A DNA stretch of 64,000 nt from Coptis chinensis (GCA_015680905.1 CM027379.1:99685001-99749000), one strand, 5' to 3'; positions 42,102-54,460 are shown, counted from the first letter of the stretch. Translations and numbers: made by a program. The notes: generated by a model not told the origin, from the letters alone.

Positions 42102-42506
42102 CGAGGACCAAAATATCGAATTCGGTGAATATCTCGATGTACCAAAAAACCGAGATATATCAGAAATATCAGAGATATCCATTTTTTTATTGACCAATCA
42201 AAATTTTGTTTTGTATGTCGATGTATCAGATATATCGTCAAGTATATCGGAAATATCGTCAATATATCAGTCAAAGTCAACAATATTCGGTCAAAGTCAA
42301 CAATATCGGTCAAAGTAAACAATTTATATCGGTAATATCGTATATATCGGTCGATATATATCATTATATCAAAAATTGTGAAATATATCGGAAAAAAATA
42401 GATTCAATATTCGGTTGAGATATATCGGATATTTCCATCTCGGTGTACCCAAAAAATGATATATATCGGCAATATCTCGGATATCTCAGTGATATTTTGG
42501 GCCTTG
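42102..42506. mobile_element. MITE-like element rich in ATATATCGG, older copy
   Basis: Collinear with 43573-43963: CGAGGACCAAAATATCGAAT at the left, GATATTTTGGGCCTTG at the right, with CAATATATCAGTCAAAGTC and CAACAATATCGGTCAAAG inside. The ends are inverted repeats. The flanking 8-mers (left GTCTATAC, right ATTTTGGC) do not match, so the target duplication is lost or the left end is shifted. Confidence 0.6.
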
Positions 42507-42564
42507 ATTTTGGCACACATCATCTTGTGGTCTTACCCAGTTTCACTTCGCGCACCGTAGAATT

Positions 42565-43061
42565 TAGGGGTGCAAACGGATAGGTTCGGATTCAAATATG
42601 CCTATATCTATTAGAATCCGAATCCGAAAATTTATACCGATATCTGAATCCGATTCGAAAATTAATATTAATTAAAATTTTATTTGTTTTGAATAATTTA
42701 TTTTACTACTATAAAAACTATATTATAAATATATATATATATTTGTCATTTATTATTAGCATTATTATTATTATTATTATTATTTTTTGTTATTATAGTT
42801 TATATTATTAGTTTATGATTTTATATAATATTTTATACAATAATAAATAAATTCATTCATTATATATAATAACTATTAATTTTTTAAATCGGATCGGATA
42901 TTTTCGGATGCGGATATGGCAGTATCCGAATCAGTATCCAAAACCAGTTCGGACATAAAAAATTATCCGAATCCGATATCCGAAATTTTTGAATGATATC
43001 CAATTTTTCGAATACGAATTCAAATGAGATTTGAATATTTGGATATCTAGTTGCACCCATA
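42565..43061. mobile_element. hAT-type MITE (TAGGGGTGCAA ends)
   Basis: Left end TAGGGGTGCAAACGGATA; right end, inverted, TATGGGTGCAACTAGATA. Both subterminal parts are filled with ATCCGAAT/ATTCGGAT motifs in opposite orientation, forming a long foldback. The flanks CCGTAGAATT (42555-42564) and CCGTAGATT (43062-43070) are an almost identical duplication of the 8-10-bp class. An (ATT)n tract lies at 42762-42786 in the AT-rich centre. No ORF. Confidence 0.7.
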
Positions 43062-43188
43062 CCGTAGATTTAGGCATTTAGCTAGAAGGGACTAAACTAG
43101 TTCAGCAAAAATGACAATGCTTATCTAGGTTCTCTTCTACAATTTGTTCGTAAATTGTCCATGCAAAAAGAGGAACAAGCTAGGTAAT

Positions 43189-43330
43189 GTTGGAGTTGTC
43201 CCTCACCATTAGGCAGACGTACGCAGCTCAGAATGGCATGAAGTATGACACTGTTTGTGGCTTAATGTTTATGTTATGAGTTGCGTACTTCGGTGCCTCA
43301 TGGTGAGGGACGATGGACAACCCCAACATA
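43189..43330. repeat. Short inverted repeat (hairpin) of about 45-bp arms
   Basis: Left arm GTTGGAGTTGTCCCTCACCA, then TTAGGCAGACGTACGCAGCT. The right arm in reverse complement reads GTTGGGGTTGTCC, ATCGTCCCTCACCATGAGGC, ACCGAAGTACGCAACTCATA. The loop is about 50 bases. Pairing is good but imperfect. It could be a small MITE or a hairpin RNA precursor. Confidence 0.5.
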
Positions 43331-43572
43331 ATGGACGATTGCTTCACTTCCTAAAGCCTCATCAAGAATTTATGTTGTGATCTTAATCATCGATTGAAAG
43401 AGGAATTTTTTTAATCTGCAGTTTCATTCATCCACAAATATGGGAAATAAATTTGTTAATGGCAGATTTAACCAACCTAAATAAATAAATAGGCTAATTA
43501 AAACCCTACTTTAATTATACTTGCAAGGGCACGAGGTCTAATGTATTAGACAAGCGAGAACGAACTCAAAAT

Positions 43573-43963
43573 CAAGGACCAAAATATCCAATTTGGTGAA
43601 TATCTCGATGTACCAAAAAATCGAGATATATCGAAAATATCAGAGATATCCATTTTTTTGTTAACCAGTCAAAATTTTGTTTTGTATGTCGATGTATCGG
43701 AAATATCGTCAATATATCAATCAAAGTCAACAATATTCGGTCAAAGTTAACAATATCGATCAAAGTCAACAATTTATATCGGATATATCGTATATATCGG
43801 TCGATATATATCGTTATATAGGAAATTGTGAAATATATCGGGAAAAAATAGATTCAATATTCGGTTGAGATATATCGGATATTTCCATCTCGGTGTACCC
43901 AAAAAACGATATATATATATATATATATATATATTGGCGATATCGGCGATATTTTGGGCCTTG
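43573..43963. mobile_element. hAT-type MITE rich in ATATATCGG (391 bp) with perfect 8-bp duplication
   Basis: The ends CAAGGACCAAAATATC and GATATTTTGGGCCTTG are inverted repeats. CTCAAAAT occurs directly before (43565-43572) and directly after (43964-43971), the 8-bp target duplication characteristic of hAT elements. Body: repeated CAAAGT(C/T)AACAATAT and ATATATCG motifs and an (AT)n run at 43909-43934. No ORF. Confidence 0.85.
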
Positions 43964-43971
43964 CTCAAAAT

Positions 43972-45028
43972 ATTTATATTGTACCCTGATATTTTAGGAA
44001 ATAATATCTGCAGTGAGTGAAATGTTACATCGCTCTCCTGAATAAAGTAACTAACAATTTTAACAGAAATTTCCCCCCACCCCTCAAATCAAATCCATGC
44101 AATCACTCAAATTTCCCTCCAGTCTCTGACCACGTCAACAAATTTTCATTTTCTCTTTTCATAATCCCTCTGTAAAACTTCTCCAACACTCCTCCTACTG
44201 CAGAAACCGCCCCTCACTTTTTCGATAAACACAAACCCTCCCTCACACTCCACCGAGCACCACGTCCGCCATCACCAGCGTCTTAGAACCTACCATCTCC
44301 ACCGTTTAAAGTCATGTGGTTTTGGTAACATGTTTTCCTCTTATATCTTATATATTTTTACTGAAACTTGTATGCAAAATTCACGTATTGCCTATCAACT
44401 ATTAAATACAAATAAAAAACGTTTCGATCACAAAGTAATTACGCTTCACAAGCATGCACTAAGTTGGAATTTATGGTACAATTGATAAAATTTTCAAGGT
44501 TTTTTGTGATTTGGCCACTAGGGTATGTGTTCAAATTATTAGTAATTTTGTTGTTGTGATAATGTCTCGAGTATTTCCCCTACTATCAAATTGAGAAAAG
44601 AGTTACTAGCGTCAAGAATTAAAGTATTTATGGAGAGTTGCTAACTTATGTCTGATTCATGAAGTAATATATCATATTCTTTCACACCATCAGCTTCAGT
44701 CAAAAACAAACATTTTAAATAATGAAGTAGCATACTTAGTGAACTCAAATGGACACATGGCAAAGTTATAAGCTCCGCTCACTTCATGGTTTAAATTAAT
44801 GCAGTGATCCTCTTTAGAAAGACTGACTTATCTAAAATGAAGTGTTACAACAATGAAATTTATTTAATAGTTTTTCAATCGTGCTTCCCATTTGGAAAAG
44901 ACTTTCAATCATACTTCTGACATACATCGTTAATATGAAAGAGGAGTTTTTGGGATACCTCTTTACATGCAGTGGTTGTGGTTGAGAGCGTGATTTGGTT
45001 GCACTTGTCAAGAACTCACCTTCGTTAC
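43972..45028. other. Intergenic, no gene seen
   Basis: 44080-44310 is C-rich on the plus strand (CCCCCCACCCCTC, CACCACGTCCGCCATCACCA), resembling a plant 5' leader, but no ORF of note follows. The rest is AT-rich. Confidence 0.4.
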
Positions 45029-46355
45029 TGATATAACATAAAACTAATAGTTTTACCTAGCTCCTCTTAATTATTTATGATACGAATAAGTAAAACTAAA
45101 GCTAAACTATTACTATATTATCAAAGTTATCTACTCTCACTTATCGGGAAAAATATGGAGTAGAGAATTCGTTCCACTCCTAGTTGTTTAAACATAAGTT
45201 TCTGCTAGTATAATCGTTTCTAAAATGTGAAATTATACTAATATGGTGATTGAACTAATTTAGATGTTTTAACTTATACTATGATAATTGAATACTGAAA
45301 TGTGAATATGGAGAAGGGATTAGGGGATTTGATTCCACTTGATGTACTCCTAATATTCTAGTGTAGATTATTGCAATCCAAATAAAATACGATTAAGTGT
45401 ATGATTCCTAATTACTCATGGCAATCTCTGCCAACTAATAATTAGTATGTGAGGAAGTCCAACCCATTCTCATGGCGAATCAACTAACCTACTAGAGTGA
45501 AACTCTTAAAAGGCAATAATCTTAACTAACACATCAAGTTTCATCAAACCTCTCTAATTGAGGATTAGCTAGAAGTCATTAGACTATCATAAACATATAA
45601 ATAAGAAGAAGACATAATGAAGAACAAACTTGGATTTTATTAATCTAATTGAAATAGTGAAGAACAAATAACTAACTTAATACTAATGAAAAAGCTAATG
45701 AATTAAAACTTAAGTTTAAACTAATAACTAAGTCTAAGTTCTATCTATCTATCTCTAATTAAGTATATTGATCTAACTCTAGGTATATAAAGAGTTATGC
45801 CTTATTCCTCTTTATATAAGAGAGGCTAGGTTTACAATTTCGTGTATGGGCTTTGGAGCCATGTTTTAGGCCCTTAAATCAAGCCCAAAAGTTCAAAAAT
45901 GGTTTTTCTGTTAGAAATTATTGTAATAGACTTTTCATCAAGTTTTGCTCCTCTTATTGGGTCAAGGCTTAGACCGTTAGAAAGCTCTTTCCGAGCCGGT
46001 CGTTTTGACATATAATAGGCCCAATTTCGAGATTTGAGTCCAAAGATACGACCTGCGGAAGTTCTGTAGACTATTCTACTCTATTTCTGCCCGCATTGAC
46101 TTTGACTTTTCAGCTTTAACCGGGCTTTAAAAAGGCTTTTTCTCCTTGAATCTTGACCTTTAATCATAAAACTTCTTAGCCACCAACTTTTACTCCTTTA
46201 TCTCGCAAAAGTGACATGTTTCTTCACATATTTGACTCCAATGCCTGAAATACATAAACGCACGTAAACAGTACTAACTCATATTTATTATACACATAAT
46301 TAGTCTAAATATAATGATATTAAGGGGTTAAAACTACAGTTTTGGGCTCTTATCA
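45029..46355 (-). mobile_element. 3' LTR of the minus-strand Athila-type element (1327 bp)
   Basis: On the minus strand begins TGATAAGAGCCC at 46355 and ends near TTATATCA at 45029. A TATATAAA box lies at 45818-45811. It is the same subfamily as 2941-4318, sharing the CAGGCATTGGAGTCAA segment near 46245. Confidence 0.82.
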
Positions 46356-46370
46356 AACCACCCCCAAACA
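46356..46370 (-). promoter_or_regulatory. Polypurine tract (minus strand)
   Basis: AACCACCCCCAAACA on the plus strand is TGTTTGGGGGTGGTT on the minus strand, directly upstream of the LTR and behind GAGGACAAGCAAAATGC, as at 32466. Confidence 0.8.
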
Positions 46371-47987
46371 GCATTTTGCTTGTCCTCAAACAAATATGAG
46401 AAATTAATATAAGTGACCAAAAATGGAGTTCTAACTAATACCTTTTCGCCGAGTGCGATTGCATTGACCATATGCAACAAGGCATTAAACTACTAGGAAT
46501 TCCCTAGTGGATGAGTTATAGCCTCGTGAGAGTTTTCCAGAGAAGGTACTCACAAACTTCATTTATACTACAACAACTAAGAAATAAAATGATTGTTTCC
46601 TACTTTATTCTCAGATATCTATACATCTCACTATAAATGAATACAGAATAATCAATCATCTACGAATAGACATATATATAATGAACTATGCTATGAAATG
46701 CAATAACAGGTCTATTTCTGAAATGTTGGAATAGCGTCCTTAAGTATGTCCTCACATATATGTCAAGACAAAAACACTCTGATTTTTTAACTCAAGTTTC
46801 GCTCACTCCAGTGTGCAGTCGGTACACTTTACCTTACAATCTCAATGACACACAAGGAAGCCGAAGTCGATCAAACAAATCTGCCACTTACTATCACACT
46901 AACCTATTCTTAATTGAGCTAGAGGTCTTTATTAGGTGTTGCTGGGATTAGGAGATGGTTTATGAAGGAAGAAAATGGATATTCAAAAAGACAAATCTAA
47001 GATAATAGAGTCTTCATATTATGTAACTAGAGAAAACTTTGTTCTTACTTTGCTTCTACACTTTGTTTCCATCCTCAGCCATTTTTTTTTTTTTTTTTGG
47101 CTTTTGACTCCTTTAATTCTGTTTTTTAGAGTTCTAACTTTTTATTTTATTTTATTTTTCTTTTCTTTTCTTTTCTTTGCTTTGGATGGAAATTTCCTTT
47201 TCTTATTTGAAGCAATTAACAAATTCTTGGTTTCACAGGTCTTTCTCTTCTCTATTCTTCATTTTATCTCTATTCTCAGACTCATTCAAAAAAGGGTATG
47301 CTTTTTTTTTTTTTTTTTTTTTTTTTGTAAAAGGGTAAAGAATTTGCGGTTTATGAAAAGCTAAAGAAAGGCTCAGAGGGGCGACTAGCAGAAAATAATT
47401 TCATAAGGTTTGAATTTCTGGCTATATTGATCCAAAGAGGGCCTAAATTCTCGCTTAGGATATGGTATAGTGATCAAGCAAGTGGATGCGTGATTTCTCT
47501 ATTCGGAATTTACTTCTCCCTTGTGTCATTTCTCAAATATTTTACTCATATAAGGCTTTAGCCTATATTCTCACAGGATTTGTAGAATAAGTACTTTAGC
47601 CTTGATTTTATAAACTTACTGCCAAACAATCATAGATACTCATGCAATATATTTATAGAAAGATGCAATGATTATTACTTACATATTAACCTAAATTTCT
47701 AAAAACTATTCTAATATAAGAGCTAATGTGAAATATTTAGACTATTATCATCATAGAGAAAGAAACAATACCAATATTTCCTAAGTGTATAGCATAAACT
47801 GTTTATTTTTATTATTTTTAATTTTTTACAAAAAAACAAGTGAATGTTATACATCTATTATCCTAATAGGTGCCTTAAATTACGCGTGTTTCTATGCCAC
47901 TCCCAAACAAGAACATGTTTTGTCCTCACAGTATTAAAATAAAAAGGGTAGGAAATACCATGGACACGCGTGAAAATTGAAGAACAC
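46371..47987 (-). other. Non-coding 3' block (minus strand)
   Basis: Inverted counterpart of 30834-32465 and 1280-2925. T-rich runs (47080-47100, 47308-47327 and TTTTATTTTATTTT near 47140) are the complement of the purine-rich tract in the other copies and have expanded here. A polypurine-like tract (minus strand TTGTTTGGGAGTGG) is at 47898-47911. Plus-strand open frames here are by-products of the T-runs. Confidence 0.65.
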
Positions 47988-48126
47988 CTGTAAAATAAAT
48001 TTAGAACATACTAATATAGATAAATAAAAATAGACACAACTCTATATGAGTTCCATCCGTTATGGGGATAACAAGAAGTAAATTGCTTGGGGCATAAGCA
48101 GACACGAACAAAAATTAAAAACTTAC
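47988..48126 (-). other. Putative short intron just after ORF2 (minus strand)
   Basis: Minus strand ATGAG/GTAAGTTTTT donor (48126) and TTTATTTTACAG acceptor (47988), 139 bp. Same position, nearly the same length and the same inner segments as 30697-30833. Confidence 0.5.
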
Positions 48127-48140
48127 CTCATATCCCGCAT

Positions 48141-49225
48141 TTAATTGTTTTCCACCTCGTCTATATAGAAGTGAGGTTCTTTTGCGTCCTGCCACGCCAT
48201 GATAACTTTCCAAGCCTTTCTCCATGTATCATCAACGATCGTTAACCTGTTAAGCGCCACTTGGTCGAATGGGGTGTAAAGGGCAACCCAATTAGGTTGT
48301 ATCCTCCACCCCGGTCAAGTCATTGCACGGAAAGAACGTATAACACAATTGGTGGGTCTCATAATTTCAACCCCAACCCAATCCATGAAACGGGCACAAA
48401 AATTAGGAAAAAGAACCGCATGATGCGGCAAACCAAAATAGGCATAAGAAGGTACTTATGCCTCATACTATGAGCTCTTGCTAGACTAGCCACTAAAACC
48501 TGGGGAATGTCATATAAGAAACGCCCCTTAGCTAAAGCAAGAAAAACGTCACCAGCGGCATTACTTGCAGAAGAAAACCGCCACTCCCCTAAAATATTCA
48601 TCTTGATAAAGAACATGGTAGTGCCTACATTCAGGGACAGGCTACCAAGGGCTATGTTATATTGCCCTTGGTCCTCTACACGAAAAATCCCTGCCCCATA
48701 AGTCTCATGAAATTACTCATAGTTATAAAGGTATACATTATTAGACAGATAGCCCCATGAGTTTTTAGGAATAGGCATAGGTATTTTCATAGCAAAGGCA
48801 ACCAAAAACTTGTTGAAATCTATTGTCATATCATTAACTATGACAGAGAACACTTGTTCTCCATCTGGACGATAAAAGAACTTAGAATTATTATAGAAAT
48901 ATTCAGTAAGTTTAGGTGAATACGAGACAACAGGACTTACCAGTAGATTCTGCCTTCTTGACTGCACGATCCTTTCGCGGAACCATCCTCCATAAGTCTC
49001 GCTGCGAAGCAAATCCTTGAAGGACTGCTCTGTTATGATCTGAGGAGGCTTCATATCACACATACCCACTCTAGAACTTCTAGAAACAACCTTGGAAGAA
49101 CCCCAAAAAAAATCAGAATTGGAAGTGGCTGCGGAGGTGAAGGGCGGGGGCACGCTCAAGATTGCCTGTGGGAGGCCGCGGGCGCGCTCTTGCCTTGCTC
49201 GAAGTCCAGTGATTTGAGGGTGCAC
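48141..49225 (-). pseudogene. Athila-type ORF2 (best preserved copy)
   Basis: ATG 49225 gives a 170-codon frame containing PPQIITEQSFKDLLRSETYG, SPKLTEYFYNNSKFFYRPDG, EQVFSVIVNDMTIDFNKFLV and IPKNSWGYLSNNVYLYNYE, then TAA. The next part continues in the same frame style: FRVEDQGQYNIALGSLSLNV, GEWRFSSASNAAGDVFLALA, RFLYDIPQVLVASLARAHSM. It ends at TAA 48141 after WRKAWKVIMAWQD. The frame is interrupted three or four times. It resembles the plant 'putative transposon protein' domain of unknown function. A start at the later Met in VGMCDMKPPQ is possible because the N-terminal 50 residues are of low conservation with the plus-strand copy. Confidence 0.6.
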
Positions 49226-49656
49226 ACGCTCTGAGTATAGGCAAAACAGATGGCATGCGCGCTCCGTGTATGATGAGTGCTATGAAGTGAAAATTCAAAG
49301 GTAAAGTGAGAGGTGTGATTTGAAGTTTAGAGTGAACCAAAGATTTATAGAGAACTAGGTTCTAAGTTCCACAAGCTTCCCAACTAGTTAAGGTAACATG
49401 ATAGAATTAGACAGTTCTAAATCCAAAATAGAAACAGACAAGAGGCATACTCAAAAACCAAACCAATAGCTTTTTGGCTGGAATTAAAATAGCAATCATC
49501 TACATTTGACTCCTTGAGGTTGCACCAAACAACACTTGCTAATTCAGGCGACACCAATATAGCAACATTCTCACATAATTCAATCATAATTAAGTAGGCA
49601 ATAAATTTTGACAAAAATACGTGGATATGAATAGAGACATTGCTAAATAAATAATT

Positions 49657-49670
49657 CCACCCCCAAGCAA
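49657..49670 (-). other. Internal polypurine-like tract after ORF1 (minus strand)
   Basis: Minus strand TTGCTTGGGGGTGG, preceded by AATCCCACCCTTCCAAC, matching 29156-29169 and its context. Confidence 0.6.
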
Positions 49671-49855
49671 GTTGGAAGGGTGGGATTCACGATACAAAAC
49701 ACAACATATGCCAGAAATTAAAACAACTTCAAATTTTTTTTTTAAAAAAAAACAATTACAGAATTCAAATATTAACTACTTAACTAACAATTCAGAATCA
49801 AAATCTACGAAAAACAAGAAAACAAGTCTTAACATAACAAAAATACAAAAAACAA

Positions 49856-50601
49856 CTAGCCCCTAGACGAGGATGGGCCAGAGTCATCCGTCTTGCGTCG
49901 ACGACGATCATGCCTCACAAAGTCATCAGAAGAAGAACCCCCGTGAGGTGGCAAGTGTCGTAGAACTTCTACTTGGAAATGGTGTTGTTGCTCCATAAAT
50001 GCATTCATGGATTCCCAACGCTCATTCTCATGCGGGACAAGAGTCTCCACGTTAGCTTGGAGATTCCGGTGACTATCGCTGATATTCTCAAAATTCTCAT
50101 GGATGGTAACCTGCCTAGTCCGAAGATCTTCCCAAATGGAATTTAGAGAACGCATGCCCGATGCAGTAAGGAGGCACGGGCTTCAACCTTAGTAGCCTTT
50201 TCCCAAACTCTAGCATCAAAAAACGATGTCTCATCCTCATCCTCCTCACTCGATTCCGTCTCAACACCCCTATCCTCAGGCAACTTCCACTTCTTCTAAA
50301 TACATTCTTTATAAATCCGTGGATTTGCATGCAACTTCAACATAATCCTATCAGTCTTCGGAACACATCCCCATTGCATCATAATCTTTGTAATCAAAGT
50401 AGGGAAAGGGGCATTATTAATACCAACGCATCGAATCTCAGCTAACAAAAAGTCGAGGATGCAAAAATAATACCTCTTCTCTTGCAAAACCCAGAGAACA
50501 TTCAGACAGTTCGAATTAATGTCACTAACTTTCGTAGTGCAATTGACATTCCGACCAATCCACTGAGCTACATCCAGTTGGTTGGTTCACAGAGACGATT
50601 G
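49856..50601 (-). pseudogene. Athila-type ORF1, C-terminal half (left of the nested insertion)
   Basis: Minus strand: VAQWIGRN and WVLQEKRYYFCILDFLLAEI, ITKIMMQWGCVPKTDRIMLK, NPRIYKECI, then an acidic stretch (near 50230). A Glu/Gln-rich helical part follows (50155-49940; SDSHRNLQANVETLVP) and a basic Ser-rich tail ends at 49856-49858. It parallels 28140-28966. The half is separated from 59766-59406 by the insertion at 50602-50606/59401-59405. Confidence 0.6.
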
Positions 50602-50606
50602 TCGAA

Positions 50607-52209
50607 TGATAAGTGCTCAAAAAGTGCTATTTAACCCTCGATTATGCCTCTTGTTTAGCCATCTTAGTGGACTAATAGTGTTTATAAGTTGTGTTTTAAG
50701 ATTCTACAGTTAAAAAAAGAGAGTTTTGTAGAATATTAGAGAAAATGGGGTAAAACGGAGCAATTCGGAGCATTAAGGATCACATGGGAAGCCCGTGGAC
50801 AATCATGGAGAAGGCCAAGGAATTGGAGCTATTAAAGATGTGACTTGGACCTATTTTAAAGCCTATTTGGAAGCCCAAGGCCAAAGGATTCGTTGCTTGG
50901 ACCAAATCCCGCAAAAGAGGATAGAAGGTTGGAGCAAAAGAGGGAAAATAGACTTCTGAGTTTGAGACTCATGGATCGTGAGTCTGGACTCAATGCTCGC
51001 GTCTGGGATGCATAGATCGTGAGTCCAGATGCATTGCTTGAGTCTGAGATGCATGGATAATGAGTCCAGACGCATGAATCGACACTGTAGCCAATTCCTT
51101 CTCAGTTTTGGAGACGAAGTTGGACTCTGAAAGAAGTCTATTTGTATTAGGAAACAAATGACGGTTTGGAATGCTTCTAGAGCTCATTGTAACCCCTATA
51201 AATAGAGGACATAAGTGCCTCATGTAATTTGCCAATTCACTTATATTATTGTCTCCAGAACTTGAGGCAGAGAGTTAATAAATTAGTCTTTCTAGTCTTA
51301 TGTTCTTCAACTCTTCTTCTTCTCATTCTTCGTGTTCTTCCTTCTATATGAAAAGCTAATCTTCTCCTTCAAGGGAGGAGATGAAGCCAGTGCTTAAGGT
51401 TTAATGATTCTTCTGGTTCATAGTATTCTTCAATCAGGTTAGTTCTTTATGTTTTTAGTTATTAGTTCCATTGCCTACACCAGGGGATGGAAGTATAGAT
51501 TAAGGTTTTTATTTATTACAATTGAATATCATGCTAGTTTAGGGTTTTATTTATTGCAATTGAATATTTGCTAGTAACATGCTTTTATTTATTGCAATTG
51601 AATATAATGCTAGAATAGAGTTTTATTTATTGTAATTGAATATTATACTATTATTCTCTACTTTTCTTCTAGTTGTGTACTGTTTTAGAGTAAGAGAAGT
51701 ATTCCTTGTGTTTGCCTTAGATGGTGATTCATTGAATAGCTACCCAAGCTCACATAAAAGGAAAGAAGATACTAGTAACATGAACATAGGAAGAACCTTA
51801 AGTAAAGTTAATTGTTAACGATGTTTCATCCAAGAAGGCATCGGCACTCGACTCATTGATTGTTGTAGTCTACTTGGAGAACAACATGAAGCAAAAGGTC
51901 ATTGAATCAAAAGCATTGGTGGATTTGAATCTCTTGAATCTATCTCATATTCTCTCCCTATTTCCAATTCTTAGCTTTAGTATAAGTTTAGTTAGTTTAG
52001 TTTAGTTTAGCATTAGAATCTAAAATCTCTACAATTATAGTTTTTAATCCCTCAAACCCCTTTCCAAATGTCCTTCATATAAACATACACTTAAAAGTGG
52101 AACGATACCCTTCTCATCCTTTACTTATTGAGGGATAATTAGGTTTTGATACGCTTCTCTTTTGTTCAACGACCATACCACATCTCACACACAAAAAGAA
52201 GTAGTGCCA
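50607..52209 (+). mobile_element. 5' LTR of the non-autonomous element (1603 bp)
   Basis: TATAAATA at 51197-51204 is the probable core promoter. The segment 51480-51640 holds a short tandem repeat of TTTTATTTATT(G/A)CAATTGAATAT-type units (four copies), present in both LTRs. Confidence 0.9.
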
Positions 52210-52211
52210 AA

Positions 52212-52227
52212 TGGCGCCGCTGCCGGG
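52212..52227 (+). promoter_or_regulatory. Primer-binding site of the non-autonomous element
   Basis: TGGCGCCGCTGCCGGG, two bases after the LTR, is the same site as at 20630 and extends further. It implies the same tRNA primer as the Athila-type elements. Confidence 0.8.
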
Positions 52228-52769
52228 AAAAGTTGTTTATGTTTAACATTTTCTTTCAAGATTAGAACTTTGGATATTGAGGTAATTTTAGCCGCATCAT
52301 CCAACCTTTTAAGAAAGAAAGAAGCTTGAAGGACATCTTGAAGACAAGATCTACCATCCAGGTTAGTTGAATCTTCATTCTTTTTATTGCTTTCTTAGTT
52401 TAGTTGCATCATAGTTTAGTTTTATTGTTTTATAGTATAATTGCATTTAGGATCTTTTCAACAATTGAAGTTGTAAGCCAACACAGCAAAAAATCAAACT
52501 CTAGTGTCTCTTGTCTGAATCTTGACAAACAGATTATCGTCTGTGGGAAGTGGTACTTAAGCAATCCAAGTGATTCACCATAACCCTAGAAGAGACAGCT
52601 TTAGACAACGGGCGAGATACTAGCTGCAAAGCCCAACCCAGTTGAAAGAAAGTAGTTTTGCATATTAATATAATTTAGAATAGTTGCATATTAGTTTAAT
52701 TGCATTCAAGCATAGTAGGATAGTTTTCATCATCTTTGCATAGCAAGAATACTAGACAGGATTGATACA

Positions 52770-54460
52770 ATGGCCGCACGCAATGATGGAGGTGTTGTAG
52801 ACACCAATAATCCTGAAGCTATCCCACCCATGCAAGCACAACAGAGGAAGAAGTTGAGCAATTTCTATTAGCCAATCATTGGAGACCCACCCAAAGAAGA
52901 TTGTTTTTCCGATACGAAGCTAACCGGTTTGAACTTAGAGCATCGGAATCTCGTGCTTCCAAAGTTCGATGGTTCGCAAATGTTCACCATATGTTCACAT
53001 GAACAAATTTCTATCGATCCTCGAACTTTCAAGAACCGAATATCAAAGATGAGAGTATCAAGTTGATTCTTTTTCGCTCTCACTAGAAGGTAAAAGCATC
53101 CGAATGGTTAACTGCCACAACCGATCAATTCAATAGACAACCGGGAGAAGTTGAAAACAAAGTTTATGAACAAGTTCTACCCACCCCGTAGAATGCAATG
53201 CAGCCAGCAATCGAAAATTTCAAAGGGAAGGTGATCAAGAATATCATCAAAGCCGGAGAAATTCAATAATCTAGTCTCATGTCCACATCATGGATAATGA
53301 AAAAAGAGCACACCGGCTCATTTTTTCTATCGAGGACTCTCGATGATGAACAAGCGGATGATACGATCCAATGCACAAAGGCAAGTTTACATCGATGGAT
53401 GGAGAGGAAGCTTACAACTTTCTCGAGAATTTAGTCAAGAAACACAACATGGACTACTAGCAACGAGGATGTCGCTAGCATGGAGGGGAGCCAAAGCAAT
53501 TTGGTTACCAAGCACATGAACAATCGATCAAGAACTGAAGTCTACATTGGCCTGGCCACCAAAGATTGAAACTCGAGTAAGAAATTTAATCGGTTCTCTA
53601 TGAATCCCTCCAAGTTCAACAAGTCTCAAGATAAATCTCTCCCCCATCATGCAAGCTAGCCAATATCTTTTAAAGCGAATTCTCGTTCGGACACTTCCCA
53701 TGCAACTTTAGAATGTCCCGGTTACTATCAACATGCATCGGTTGGAGAGTACAATATTAACTCATTTCGAGAGGCCCAACCAAGGTGGTAATAACTTTCA
53801 AGGCAATTATTGTGAGGCGAACTGGACCCCCGGTTCTCAAGATCAAAGTTATATTCCATAGACAAGTCAAGTTTCACAGTTGGTTCCTCAACAACAATTA
53901 TACTCTCGTTTTAATTTCTAACAAGTGGAGAGTTAGTGCCTGATCCTAGGAGAAATTATGCCACACCTGCCAACCTGGAGAATGCTATTACTTTTCTTTC
54001 ACAGAAAAATCAGAAGTTTGAAAGTGTTTTAGAGCTTCTTGCACAGTCTCAGCTCAATCTCCAACAATTTTAGGCAAATCAATGTTCTAGAATGGAGTCT
54101 CTAGAGTCTAAGGTCGACCAACTCACCACTGCTTTGTCTGTAAAGACACAAGCAACTCAACCTAGCTTATTGGAACAAATATCGAAGAGTAAAGATGTAT
54201 GCCACATTGGGACAACTTATAGTATTGATCACCTCCATGATCATGTCAGCTCAGTTACTACTCTCAGATCAGGATTGAAGATAGACAACAAGGTTGACTT
54301 ACCTTCTCATGATGACATTGCTACAGAGCAATCGGTCAAGATTTCAAATGAAGTTCAAAAAGGAAGTGGGGGAAATCCTTTCCACTCCCATTTGTCAAGA
54401 TGACTAAGACAAGATATGCAAGAATGCCAAAGGGAAAGAAGAGCAAACACATGCTCGATG
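52770..54460 (+). pseudogene. gag: gag of the non-autonomous element (heavily broken)
   Basis: ATG 52770 begins MAARNDGGVVDTNNPEA and runs about 33 codons to a stop. Later frames show FDGSQMFTICSHEQ (52960), LKTKFMNKFYPPRRMQ (53150-53200, the capsid 'F.NKFFPP.+' block) and, further on, 54092-54403 with VTTLRSGLKIDNKVDLPSHD, the linker before the protease. An Asn/Gln-rich middle (53740-53940) is degenerate. At least eight disruptions. A preceding stretch (52440-52740) is leader sequence. Confidence 0.65.

Noticed and set aside
42062-43968. Ile/Tyr-rich open frames on both strands
   Set aside because: They arise from the ATATATCG-rich bodies of the MITEs and occur on both strands equally.
46975-47364. 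Plus-strand 129-codon open frame rich in Phe and Leu
   Set aside because: It is the reverse of the purine-rich 3' block of the minus-strand Athila element and is caused by expanded T-runs; there is no counterpart in the other copies.
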